A stretch of 11,071 nucleotides of DNA, taken from an uncultured Verrucomicrobiota bacterium. Its GTDB lineage: Bacteria > Verrucomicrobiota > Kiritimatiellia > RFP12 > UBA1067. Below, in pieces: positions 1-6,367 of the stretch (the first letter of the stretch is position 1; each line of letters starts with the position of its first letter). The notes beneath the pieces were generated by a model. That model made no database searches and was not told where the DNA came from. It was given only the letters and a program-made list of their open reading frames with translations. The position numbers and the translations under genes are program-made. The stretch lies in contig CALYTX010000024.1 of NCBI GenBank assembly GCA_945487985.1, forward strand, positions 1-11,071, given 5' to 3'.

Positions 1-77
1 ACAGAAACAACCTGCCTTTGTTGATAGTGTCCGTTATTATGGCAAACTGCGGGGGCCCTGCTATGGCTGCCAAGTAA
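1..77 (+). CDS. Possible 3' end of an upstream membrane protein gene (partial)
   Basis: Reading from base 3 there is no stop until TAA at 75-77. This gives a 24-residue hydrophobic tail, including LPLLIVSVIMANCGGPAMAA, which looks like the end of a transmembrane segment. The Asn-x-Gly-Gly-Pro-Ala stretch loosely recalls the NxGGPxTAA motif of DUF819-type membrane proteins. In that family the motif is not at the extreme C-terminus, so this could be a truncated copy or mere chance. A second frame, from base 2 to TAA at 104-106, is also open for 34 codons and cannot be excluded. That frame would overlap the predicted promoter. The stretch is too short to assign a function. Confidence 0.25.
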   Translation, partial: RNNLPLLIVSVIMANCGGPAMAAK

Positions 78-107
78 TTGACCGCATCCTCATAAAGATG
101 ATATAAT
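78..107 (+). promoter_or_regulatory. Predicted sigma-70-type promoter for tRNA-Arg and dxr
   Basis: TTGACC at 78-83 matches five of six bases of the -35 consensus. TATAAT at 102-107 is a perfect -10 box. The spacer is 18 bases. Transcription would begin near 114, about 100 bases before the tRNA. No terminator is seen between the tRNA and dxr, so this promoter probably also feeds dxr and the overlapping genes after it. The match is seen in the sequence; activity is inferred. Confidence 0.55.
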
Positions 108-118
108 TTATGAAAATC

Positions 119-203
119 AAGGAAGCCGTCGATTGTGGATTTTGAGTCGGGTAGTTCATTGTGGACGTATCGGCGCGGAATTTGCCGTGGGGGCGGTTTC
201 CTT
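119..203 (+). other. Structured untranslated leader: long imperfect helix ahead of the tRNA
   Basis: Bases 119-130 (AAGGAAGCCGTC) can pair with 192-203 (GGCGGTTTCCTT) as a continuous 12-base-pair helix containing two G-U pairs. The helix closes a loop of about 60 bases that contains the direct repeat ATTGTGGA (132-139 and 158-165). It lies between the predicted promoter and the tRNA start, in a stretch without a credible reading frame. It could be a processing signal for the tRNA precursor, a small RNA or a chance pairing. No known RNA family was recognised. Confidence 0.3.
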
Positions 204-213
204 AAGTATTTTC

Positions 214-290
214 GGGATTGTAGCTCAACTGGACAGAGCGACGGTTTCCTAAACCGTAGGTTCCGGGTTCGATTCCCGGCAGTCCCACCA
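214..290 (+). tRNA. tRNA-Arg, anticodon CCU
   Basis: This is a complete 77-base cloverleaf. The acceptor stem GGGATTG (214-220) pairs with CAGTCCC (280-286) with one G-U. The D stem is GCTC/GAGC (223-226, 236-239). The anticodon stem ACGGT/ACCGT (241-245, 253-257) closes the loop TTCCTAA. The anticodon CCT at 248-250 reads AGG arginine codons. The T arm CCGGG/CCCGG (263-267, 275-279) carries the TTCGATT loop. The discriminator is A287 and the CCA end (288-290) is encoded. The dxr start follows 37 bases after the CCA with no terminator between, so the tRNA is probably cut out of a shared transcript. Confidence 0.96.
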
Positions 291-302
291 CTTGCTGCTG
301 CA

Positions 303-316
303 GGGAGAAGAAGGGA
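303..316 (+). promoter_or_regulatory. Ribosome binding site that selects the TTG start of dxr
   Basis: A purine-rich run, GGGAGAAGAAGGGA, ends 11 bases before TTG at 328. The other in-frame start, TTG at 292, lies two bases after the tRNA CCA end and has no such site ahead of it. It would also add 12 residues not typical of the Dxr N-terminus. Confidence 0.55.
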
Positions 317-327
317 ACGCGTCGGAT

Positions 328-1404
328 TTGTCCAAAAGGATTATAATACTTGGAGCTACGGGGTCGATAGGGCTCAACGCCATCGATGTCGTTCGGTCTC
401 ATCCGCAGCAATTCAAAGTGGTTGCGCTGGCGGCCTTGAAGTCGAAAGCGCAATGCGAAGTCTTGGCGCGGGAATTCGGCGCGAAGGCCTATGCCGGCGA
501 AGAGGCGGCGCTTAGGGCGGTCGAAGAGAATGAGGCCGACATTTGTTTAGTTGCGACTGTTGGCGTTTCGGGTTTGCGGCCGACGGTTGCGGCCATTGCC
601 AAGGGTATGGATGTTGCGCTGGCGACGAAGGAGGTTTTGGTGATGGCCGGTGAGCTTGTGACTTCGCTGGCGCGCCGGCGCGGGGTGCGGCTATTGCCGG
701 TCGACAGCGAGCATAGCGCGATTTTTCAGTGCTTGCAGGGATGCAAGGAAGGGGTGGGCGCAGTCGAGAAGTTTATTCTGACTGCGAGTGGCGGTCCGTT
801 TCTCGATGCTCCGGACGATTTGGCGTCGGTTACGGTTGCGGATGCGCTGAACCATCCGCGGTGGAAGATGGGGCCGAAGGTGTCGATTGATTCTGCCACG
901 ATGATGAACAAGGGTTTCGAAATTATCGAGGCGCGGTGGCTTTTTGACATCCCAGCGGAGCGAATTGAGGTTGTGGTTCATCCCGAATCGATTGTTCATT
1001 CGCTCGTAACCTTCGTCGATGGCGCCACATTGGCACAGTTGTCGATACCGGATATGCGTATTGCTATCCAGTATGCGCTTTCGTGGCCGGAACGGCTATC
1101 CGTTAATCGGCAGAGTTTGGATCTCGCCGCGATTGGGGCGCTGGGTTTCCGCGCGCCCGACGAGAAGCGCTTCCCGTGCCTGCGGTTAGCAAAAGAAGCT
1201 GCTTCGCGCGGCGGCTGCGCGGCGGCCGTGGCGGCGGCGGCCGACGAATGGGCGGTGGCGAGTTTCATTAGCGGCAAAATAGGGTTTACCGATATCGCTC
1301 GGGCAGTGGAATCTGCTTTGGCGTCGGCGCCGGAAATGGCGTGCGATTCGGTGGAAGCGGTTATGGAGGCAAACGACTGGACATGGAAATTCTTGTCACG
1401 ATAG
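328..1404 (+). CDS. dxr: 1-deoxy-D-xylulose 5-phosphate reductoisomerase (Dxr/IspC)
   Basis: Cytoplasmic enzyme of the MEP pathway. It rearranges and reduces 1-deoxy-D-xylulose 5-phosphate to 2-C-methyl-D-erythritol 4-phosphate using NADPH and a divalent metal. The 358-residue product starts with the typical beta strand and dinucleotide-binding loop ILGATGSIG (residues 6-15). Metal ligands are present as D126 and E128 in VDSEHSAIFQ and E198 in SATMMNKGFE, with the substrate-binding N194-K195 pair. The C-terminal helical domain is present, and its usual NAANE motif reads AAADE in an alanine-rich stretch near 1210-1260. The start chosen is TTG at 328, because the protein then begins MSKRIIILGATG as in the family. 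The last 22 bases overlap rseP. Confidence 0.96.
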   Translation: MSKRIIILGATGSIGLNAIDVVRSHPQQFKVVALAALKSKAQCEVLAREFGAKAYAGEEAALRAVEENEADICLVATVGVSGLRPTVAAIAKGMDVALATKEVLVMAGELVTSLARRRGVRLLPVDSEHSAIFQCLQGCKEGVGAVEKFILTASGGPFLDAPDDLASVTVADALNHPRWKMGPKVSIDSATMMNKGFEIIEARWLFDIPAERIEVVVHPESIVHSLVTFVDGATLAQLSIPDMRIAIQYALSWPERLSVNRQSLDLAAIGALGFRAPDEKRFPCLRLAKEAASRGGCAAAVAAAADEWAVASFISGKIGFTDIARAVESALASAPEMACDSVEAVMEANDWTWKFLSR

Positions 1405-2561
1405 GTTATATCGCTATTTGCGTGGTGATGTTTTCGCTCGCCATTGCGATTCACGAATTTGGGCATTTTATCGCCGCCCTGAAACTTGGGCTGAAGGTCG
1501 AGCGCTTCTCGATTGGGTTTGGTCCGGCGATCTGGAAGAAAACCTTTCGTGGGGTGGAGTACCGCATCAGTTGGATTCCCCTTGGCGGTTATGTTTCGAT
1601 TCCCGACGTGGATAACGACGGCGTCAAGGCGATCGAACAGTCTGGCGGGAGCAGTCAATCCGTCTCCGTCAGATCAATTGCGCCGTGGAAGGAGCTTGTC
1701 GTTGCTTTCGCCGGTCCGGCGATGAACCTTGTCCTGGCCGCAGTCATCGCCTTTTTGCTGGCGTCGTTGCCGTCGGTGCGTTTCGGGCAGCGCAACGCGC
1801 AGGTCGATTGCTTGATTCCGGGCGGGCCGGCGGACAAAGCGGGCATTCTTCCCGGCGATACGATCATCGATATCGGCGGTCATGCGATACATTCGTGGAC
1901 GGATATGCTGACCGAGGTGCAGATTACCGATTGCCGTCCAACCGACTTCACCATTCTGCGCGAGGGGAAAACTCTTGTCGTGCGGGTGGTTCCGGAGCGC
2001 GACGCGCAAACCGGCGCTTGTTTCATCGCGGCGGCCTCGACCAATGGTGTCGCCGCCTCGCCATGGATGCCCAGTCGCAATCCGTTGCGGCAGCTGGCGT
2101 GGGACGCCGGATCGATTTTCCGCGCCCTCAAGGGATTGGTTACGCCCGGTGAGATTAAGGCCACAAGCAAGGCGCTGGGCGGGCCAATCATGATCGCCGA
2201 GGGAATCTACGGGGCTGTGCGCCGCGATTTTTGCGACGGGTTGGGCTTCCTGCGGTTCCTCAACGTCAATCTTGCGGTCATTAACCTGCTGCCCATTCCA
2301 GTATTGGACGGGGGATTGATTTTGTTCGCCTTGTTCGCTATCGTCTTCAGCCGTCGCGTGCCAGAAAAGATCGTCGGCGCGCTTTCAACGGGCTTTATGT
2401 ATCTGCTGCTGGCCTTGATGGGGGTCTTAATCGTGCGCGATTCGATGAGAAGCTGGCGAATCCATCACCGTGACGAGGCTCCCGCGTCGGAAACGGAAAC
2501 GACAAACCGGGCGTTAGACGATGCACCTGAGAACACAGACCAGAACGCTGAAAATCGGTAA
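1383..2561 (+). CDS. rseP: RseP-type site-2 intramembrane zinc metalloprotease
   Basis: Inner-membrane protease of the M50B family. In E. coli the homologue makes the second cut in anti-sigma factor RseA during envelope stress and clears leftover signal peptides. The 392-residue product has a first transmembrane helix carrying HEFGH (H24, E25, H28) and a GFGP motif at about residues 45-48. A second helix begins near residue 105 with the FAGPAMN motif. A single PDZ domain covers about 138-207. Near the C-terminus NLLPIPVLDGG (D309, third zinc ligand) is followed by another helix and a polar tail rich in Asp, Glu, Asn and Thr. E. coli RseP is about 450 residues with two PDZ domains, so this is the shorter one-PDZ form. 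ATG 1383 has GGAGG at 1365-1369. It overlaps dxr by 22 bases and ispG by 41, which suggests translational coupling. Confidence 0.94.
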   Translation: MEILVTIGYIAICVVMFSLAIAIHEFGHFIAALKLGLKVERFSIGFGPAIWKKTFRGVEYRISWIPLGGYVSIPDVDNDGVKAIEQSGGSSQSVSVRSIAPWKELVVAFAGPAMNLVLAAVIAFLLASLPSVRFGQRNAQVDCLIPGGPADKAGILPGDTIIDIGGHAIHSWTDMLTEVQITDCRPTDFTILREGKTLVVRVVPERDAQTGACFIAAASTNGVAASPWMPSRNPLRQLAWDAGSIFRALKGLVTPGEIKATSKALGGPIMIAEGIYGAVRRDFCDGLGFLRFLNVNLAVINLLPIPVLDGGLILFALFAIVFSRRVPEKIVGALSTGFMYLLLALMGVLIVRDSMRSWRIHHRDEAPASETETTNRALDDAPENTDQNAENR

Positions 2562-3609
2562 GCTCCCCGTCGGTGGCGGCGCGCCTGTTAGCGTGCAGAC
2601 GATGGCCAACGTCGATCCGCACAACGCCGCGGAGCTTTCCGCGCAGATTGAACGCTGCGCGGTCTTGGGTTGCGACCTGTTCCGGCTGACAGTGCCCGAT
2701 GCGGAAGCGGCCCGGGTTCTCGGCGAAGTGCGCAAGACTTCGCCTGTACCGCTGGTGGCCGATATCCATTTTGATTATCGTCTGGCGCTCATGGCAATCG
2801 ATGCCGGATGCGATGCGTTGCGGATAAACCCTGGCAATATTGGTTCGCGCGAGGGAGTCGCGGCCGTGGCGCGGGCGGCGAAGGCCAGAGGCGCGGTCAT
2901 CCGCATCGGAGTTAATTTAGGTTCGTTAGAGAAAGATCTCGCCACCAAGGTTCGCGCCGGTTCGTTGAGAGTTTCCCAGGCGCTTTGCGCGTCGGCCCTC
3001 AACCACCTCAAACTGTTGGAGGCCGAGGGGTTCGGCGATGTTGTCATTTCCGTGAAGGCATCAAACGTGCCGGATACGATTGAATCGTACCGGCTTTTGT
3101 CGGAGCGCACAGACTGTCCGCTCCACATCGGCGTGACCGAAGCGGGCACTTTCCTGCCCGGCACCGTGCGCAATTCAGTGGCGATGGGAATTCTGCTCAA
3201 TGAAGGCATAGGCGATACGGTGCGCGTGTCGCTTACCGACCAGCCCGAGCAGGAAGTGCGCGTGGGCATGGAGATTTTGCGTTCGCTCGCTCTCAAGCCG
3301 CCGGGGCCGGCGATCACGTCGTGTCCGACATGTGGGCGGACGAAGGTCGATCTTTTCAAGGCGGCCAGCGAGGTGGAGATGGCTCTTGAGGCGTACAGCC
3401 GCCAGTTGCCTGCCCGGTCTGCCGCGAAGATTCCGCACGTAGCGGTTATGGGGTGCGTGGTCAACGGACCTGGCGAGGCGAAGGGGGCGGATATTGCGTT
3501 GTGCGGCCTCGACGGCGAATTCGCGCTTTTTGTCAAGGGCGAGCAAGTGGCTCGCTTCCCAGAAAACGAGGCGGCAAAAAGGGTTATGGAATATGTGGTT
3601 CGTCTATGA
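2521..3609 (+). CDS. ispG: 4-hydroxy-3-methylbut-2-en-1-yl diphosphate synthase (IspG/GcpE)
   Basis: Iron-sulfur enzyme of the MEP pathway that converts 2-C-methyl-D-erythritol 2,4-cyclodiphosphate to HMBPP. The 362-residue product is the short bacterial form, close to the E. coli length and without the large insert domain found in plants and chlamydiae. An N-terminal TIM barrel begins with the typical GGGAPVSVQTMAN. The C-terminal domain has the three [4Fe-4S] cysteines C268, C271 (SCPTCGR) and C312 (MGCVVNGPGE), plus the fourth ligand E319. ATG 2521 gives the usual N-terminus and overlaps rseP by 41 bases. No clear Shine-Dalgarno sequence is visible, so translation may depend on ribosomes finishing rseP. 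The end overlaps the following membrane gene by 17 bases. Confidence 0.97.
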   Translation: MHLRTQTRTLKIGKLPVGGGAPVSVQTMANVDPHNAAELSAQIERCAVLGCDLFRLTVPDAEAARVLGEVRKTSPVPLVADIHFDYRLALMAIDAGCDALRINPGNIGSREGVAAVARAAKARGAVIRIGVNLGSLEKDLATKVRAGSLRVSQALCASALNHLKLLEAEGFGDVVISVKASNVPDTIESYRLLSERTDCPLHIGVTEAGTFLPGTVRNSVAMGILLNEGIGDTVRVSLTDQPEQEVRVGMEILRSLALKPPGPAITSCPTCGRTKVDLFKAASEVEMALEAYSRQLPARSAAKIPHVAVMGCVVNGPGEAKGADIALCGLDGEFALFVKGEQVARFPENEAAKRVMEYVVRL

Positions 3610-5101
3610 TAACATGGCCGCTTTCGCGGTGGCGGCGTTGGCGTGCACGCTATCGTGGCTTTTCGGCGGCACGGTCGGCAGTTGTTTAGTCGCGGTGGTG
3701 CCGTGGCTGCTGGCGTTATTGCTGGAGGTGTTGCTCTGTTTTCCCCAGCGCCACCAAGGTGAAAGCGTCTATGAAGCGCGCGAAAGGGTGTGGTACGATC
3801 TTAGGCACGATCCTTTAGTGTGGGTGGCGGTCGGTTTCGCCGCGCTACTGATGATTCCGTTCGTCAACAAGGGGCTGTGTCCGGTTTGCGATTATGCGAC
3901 CATCAATCTTGACAATGTCGATCCTTCTCCGACGATTCCGTTCATTCCCTTTTGCGTCAACCGGCTCGACCATCTCAATGTCGTCTTGTGGTTTGTCCCG
4001 GCGTTGGTGGCGACCATCACTGTCAGGCACGCTCTGCTCAAGCGTGGCAAGCGCTTGTTGCTCGAACTGATTGTCTGGAATGGCGTAGGACTGTCTTTCG
4101 TGGGCGCAATCCAGCAGATTACCGGCGCGGAATATCCACTTTGGGCTAATCTCGGCGGCCCCAAGGCGTATTTCTTCTCGACTTTCGGCTATCCCAACAT
4201 GGCCGGAGACTATTTCACGACGCTTTTTGCGCTTGCGCTGGCGTTGTGGCGGTGGAAACTCGAGGAGGTCCGTCGTGAGAATCACCATCAGTCGGGCGAC
4301 TCCATAGCGCGCGCACGCCATGGAATCTTTTGGCGGCGGCATCTAATGCTGATTCCGGCGATAATCTTTTTCTTTTCCGCATTGACTACGCTTTCCCGTG
4401 CCTCGATTCTGCTCGTCTCATCGTTGGCGATCATTTTCTTCCTGCACTCCTTCGCCTCCTTCTTCATGCGTTTGCCGCGGGCGCAGCGGCTCAAGGCGAG
4501 CGTGGCGAGTCTTTTCGGGCTCGTGCTCATCGCGCTATGCACGGTTGTTTTTATGCCCGACAACATGCGCCGGGAAGTGGATACGCTTAACACCACCGAG
4601 GTTCTCGACCGCGTCACCGGGAAAGGGCAGTACCATGTCCGCGTGGCTACCGAAATCTGGAAGGACCATCTGCTTTTCGGTTGCGGAGGCTGGGGATACA
4701 AGCATTTGTGCATCCCGAAGATGACCGACAAGGAACTCTCGCAGATTCAGCAGGTGGGCGGCATCAACGTCCATAACGACTATCTGCAGTTCCTGGCCGA
4801 ACATGGGCTGGTCGGTTTCTCGCTGATCGTGGCCGTGGCGGTGCTCGCCGTCTGGCCGATAGGGCGCATCTGGCGTGCGTTGATGACAACCGTCCGTTTC
4901 ATTCCGCCGAAGGAGCAGCCGCCCCGACCGGTGGCGGTGTTCGTTCTGCCGGCACCGGTGTTCTTCATTTTGTCCGCCGCCGTGGCTACATTCATCCATG
5001 GTTTCGGCGATTGTCCGCTACGCAGTCCGGCGGTATTGACGCTTTTCTTCGTTTCCCTTGCCGCGGTTGACGGTTTTCTGCCGCGGTTGAAGGGGGAATG
5101 A
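3593..5101 (+). CDS. O-antigen ligase/polymerase-like membrane protein (Wzy_C/WaaL superfamily)
   Basis: Polytopic inner-membrane protein of 502 residues with about ten or more hydrophobic segments, starting with one over residues 8-25. Members of this superfamily transfer or polymerise glycans carried on undecaprenyl diphosphate, on the periplasmic face. Family features are the TLSRAS segment in a transmembrane region of the middle third and a large loop with the pattern WKDHLLFGCGGWGY. A His-Asn motif follows in VHNDYLQFLAEHGLVG (H394, N395), matching the conserved histidine region of WaaL/Wzy_C proteins. ATG 3593 is preferred because AAAAAGGG (3576-3583) lies nine bases upstream; a longer frame exists but lacks support. 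Ligase, polymerase and protein O-oligosaccharyltransferase cannot be told apart from sequence alone. Its position after ispG fits a need for isoprenoid carrier lipid. Confidence 0.8.
   Translation: MWFVYDNMAAFAVAALACTLSWLFGGTVGSCLVAVVPWLLALLLEVLLCFPQRHQGESVYEARERVWYDLRHDPLVWVAVGFAALLMIPFVNKGLCPVCDYATINLDNVDPSPTIPFIPFCVNRLDHLNVVLWFVPALVATITVRHALLKRGKRLLLELIVWNGVGLSFVGAIQQITGAEYPLWANLGGPKAYFFSTFGYPNMAGDYFTTLFALALALWRWKLEEVRRENHHQSGDSIARARHGIFWRRHLMLIPAIIFFFSALTTLSRASILLVSSLAIIFFLHSFASFFMRLPRAQRLKASVASLFGLVLIALCTVVFMPDNMRREVDTLNTTEVLDRVTGKGQYHVRVATEIWKDHLLFGCGGWGYKHLCIPKMTDKELSQIQQVGGINVHNDYLQFLAEHGLVGFSLIVAVAVLAVWPIGRIWRALMTTVRFIPPKEQPPRPVAVFVLPAPVFFILSAAVATFIHGFGDCPLRSPAVLTLFFVSLAAVDGFLPRLKGE
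5059..5090 (+). repeat. Two 12-base direct repeats 20 bases apart, upstream of dapL
   Basis: TGCCGCGGTTGA occurs at 5059-5070 and again at 5079-5090, inside the last codons of the preceding membrane gene. The second copy ends 51 bases before the dapL start. The 20-base period is close to two turns of DNA, and each copy contains the palindrome CCGCGG. It may be an operator or a chance coding repeat. Only the repeat itself is certain. Confidence 0.35.
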
Positions 5102-5141
5102 CCTTAAATCGATATACGCAAAATCAACGGAAAATCACATT

Positions 5142-6365
5142 ATGCTGCACGTCAACGAAAATTATCGCAAGATACAGGCAAGCTATCTGTTCACTGAAAT
5201 CGCCCATCGCGTAGCGTCCCACCAGAGCGCCAATCCTGCCGCGAAGATCATCCGCCTGGGCATAGGCGACGTCACCGAACCACTGGCGCCTGCGGTTGTG
5301 GAGGCGATGCATCGGGCGGTGGATGACGAGGCTGGGCGCGCGAATTTCCACGGCTACGGCCCGGAACAGGGGTATGCCTTCCTGCGCGAGAAGGTTGCCG
5401 AAATCGATTTTCGCGCGCGCGGGATTGATATCGCCGCCGACGAGATTTTCATCTCCGACGGAGCCAAGTGCGATTGCGGCAACATTCAAGAACTTTTCGG
5501 TGACGATGTTAAGATTGCCGTGGGCGATCCAGTCTACCCTGTCTATGTCGACACGAATGTGATGGCAGGCCGCACCCTCGCGAGCGTCGACGGGCGCTAT
5601 CCGGGGTTGACCTATCTTGAATGCAGCGCCGCTAATGGTTTCGTGCCCACGCCAGAGCAGGCCGCTGGCTGCGACGTCGTTTATCTCTGCTATCCCAACA
5701 ATCCAACCGGCGCGGTGGCGACGAAGGCTCAGCTTCAGCAGTGGGTCGACTGGGCCAATGCCAACAAGGCGCTCATCCTCTTCGACGCGGCCTACGAGGC
5801 CTTCGTCCGCACGCCCGGCATTCCCCGCTCGATCTACGAATGCGATGGGGCGCGCACATGTGCAATCGAGTTTCGCAGCTATTCCAAGACGGCGGGTTTC
5901 ACTGGCATCCGCTGCGGCTACACGGTTGTGCCGAAGAATCTCGTCGCCTACGCCGCCGATGGCACTGCGGTGGAGCTGCGTCCGATGTGGACGCGCCGCC
6001 AGACGACGAAGTTTAACGGCGCGAGCTACATTACCCAGCGCGGCGCCGAAGCGATATATTCTCCCGAAGGCCAGGCTCAGTGCCGCGCGACGATCGACTT
6101 CTATCTTGAGAATGGTCGGCTGATGAAAACGGCGCTTGAAGCGCGCGGTTATTCCGTTTACGGCGGCGGCGATTCGCCCTATTTGTGGGTTGATGTTAAG
6201 GGTGACAGCTGGGATTTCTTCGACCGACTGCTCAAGGAGGCAAATGTCGTCACTACGCCAGGCGCCGGCTTCGGTCGGGCGGGCGAGGGCTACATTCGCA
6301 TTTCCTCGTTCAATTCGCGCGAAAATGTGCTTGAGGCAATCGAACGCCTGCGGAAGGCGCTTTGA
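5142..6365 (+). CDS. dapL: LL-diaminopimelate aminotransferase
   Basis: PLP-dependent class I/II aminotransferase that converts tetrahydrodipicolinate directly to LL-2,6-diaminopimelate using glutamate. It bypasses the acylated intermediates of the DapD/C/E route and feeds lysine and peptidoglycan synthesis. The 407-residue length is typical. The N-terminus (NENYRKIQASYLFTEIAHR), the LGIGDVTEPL motif and the glycine/tyrosine segment FHGYGPEQGY are diagnostic for DapL. PLP-site residues visible are the YPNNPTG motif (184-190), D215 and Y218 in FDAAYEAF, and the Schiff-base lysine K249 in YSKTAGFTG. A C-terminal arginine, R393, in FNSRENV fits the carboxylate-binding position. The gene starts 40 bases after the previous stop, the largest gap after dxr, with only a weak ACGGAA ribosome site. 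A new transcript could start here, though no convincing promoter was found. Confidence 0.96.
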   Translation: MLHVNENYRKIQASYLFTEIAHRVASHQSANPAAKIIRLGIGDVTEPLAPAVVEAMHRAVDDEAGRANFHGYGPEQGYAFLREKVAEIDFRARGIDIAADEIFISDGAKCDCGNIQELFGDDVKIAVGDPVYPVYVDTNVMAGRTLASVDGRYPGLTYLECSAANGFVPTPEQAAGCDVVYLCYPNNPTGAVATKAQLQQWVDWANANKALILFDAAYEAFVRTPGIPRSIYECDGARTCAIEFRSYSKTAGFTGIRCGYTVVPKNLVAYAADGTAVELRPMWTRRQTTKFNGASYITQRGAEAIYSPEGQAQCRATIDFYLENGRLMKTALEARGYSVYGGGDSPYLWVDVKGDSWDFFDRLLKEANVVTTPGAGFGRAGEGYIRISSFNSRENVLEAIERLRKAL

Positions 6366-6367
6366 GC

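Noticed and set aside
110..145. An 11-codon frame (MKIKEAVDCGF) just after the first promoter
   Set aside because: It has no ribosome site, and its ATG lies before the predicted transcript start.
342..347. TATAAT inside the start of dxr
   Set aside because: No -35 element lies at a suitable distance, and the bases encode the conserved Ile-rich first strand of Dxr.
3494..3592. A longer N-terminus for the O-antigen ligase-like protein
   Set aside because: It would overlap ispG by 116 bases and add a polar Arg/Lys/Ser-rich stretch. ATG 3593 has a good ribosome site.
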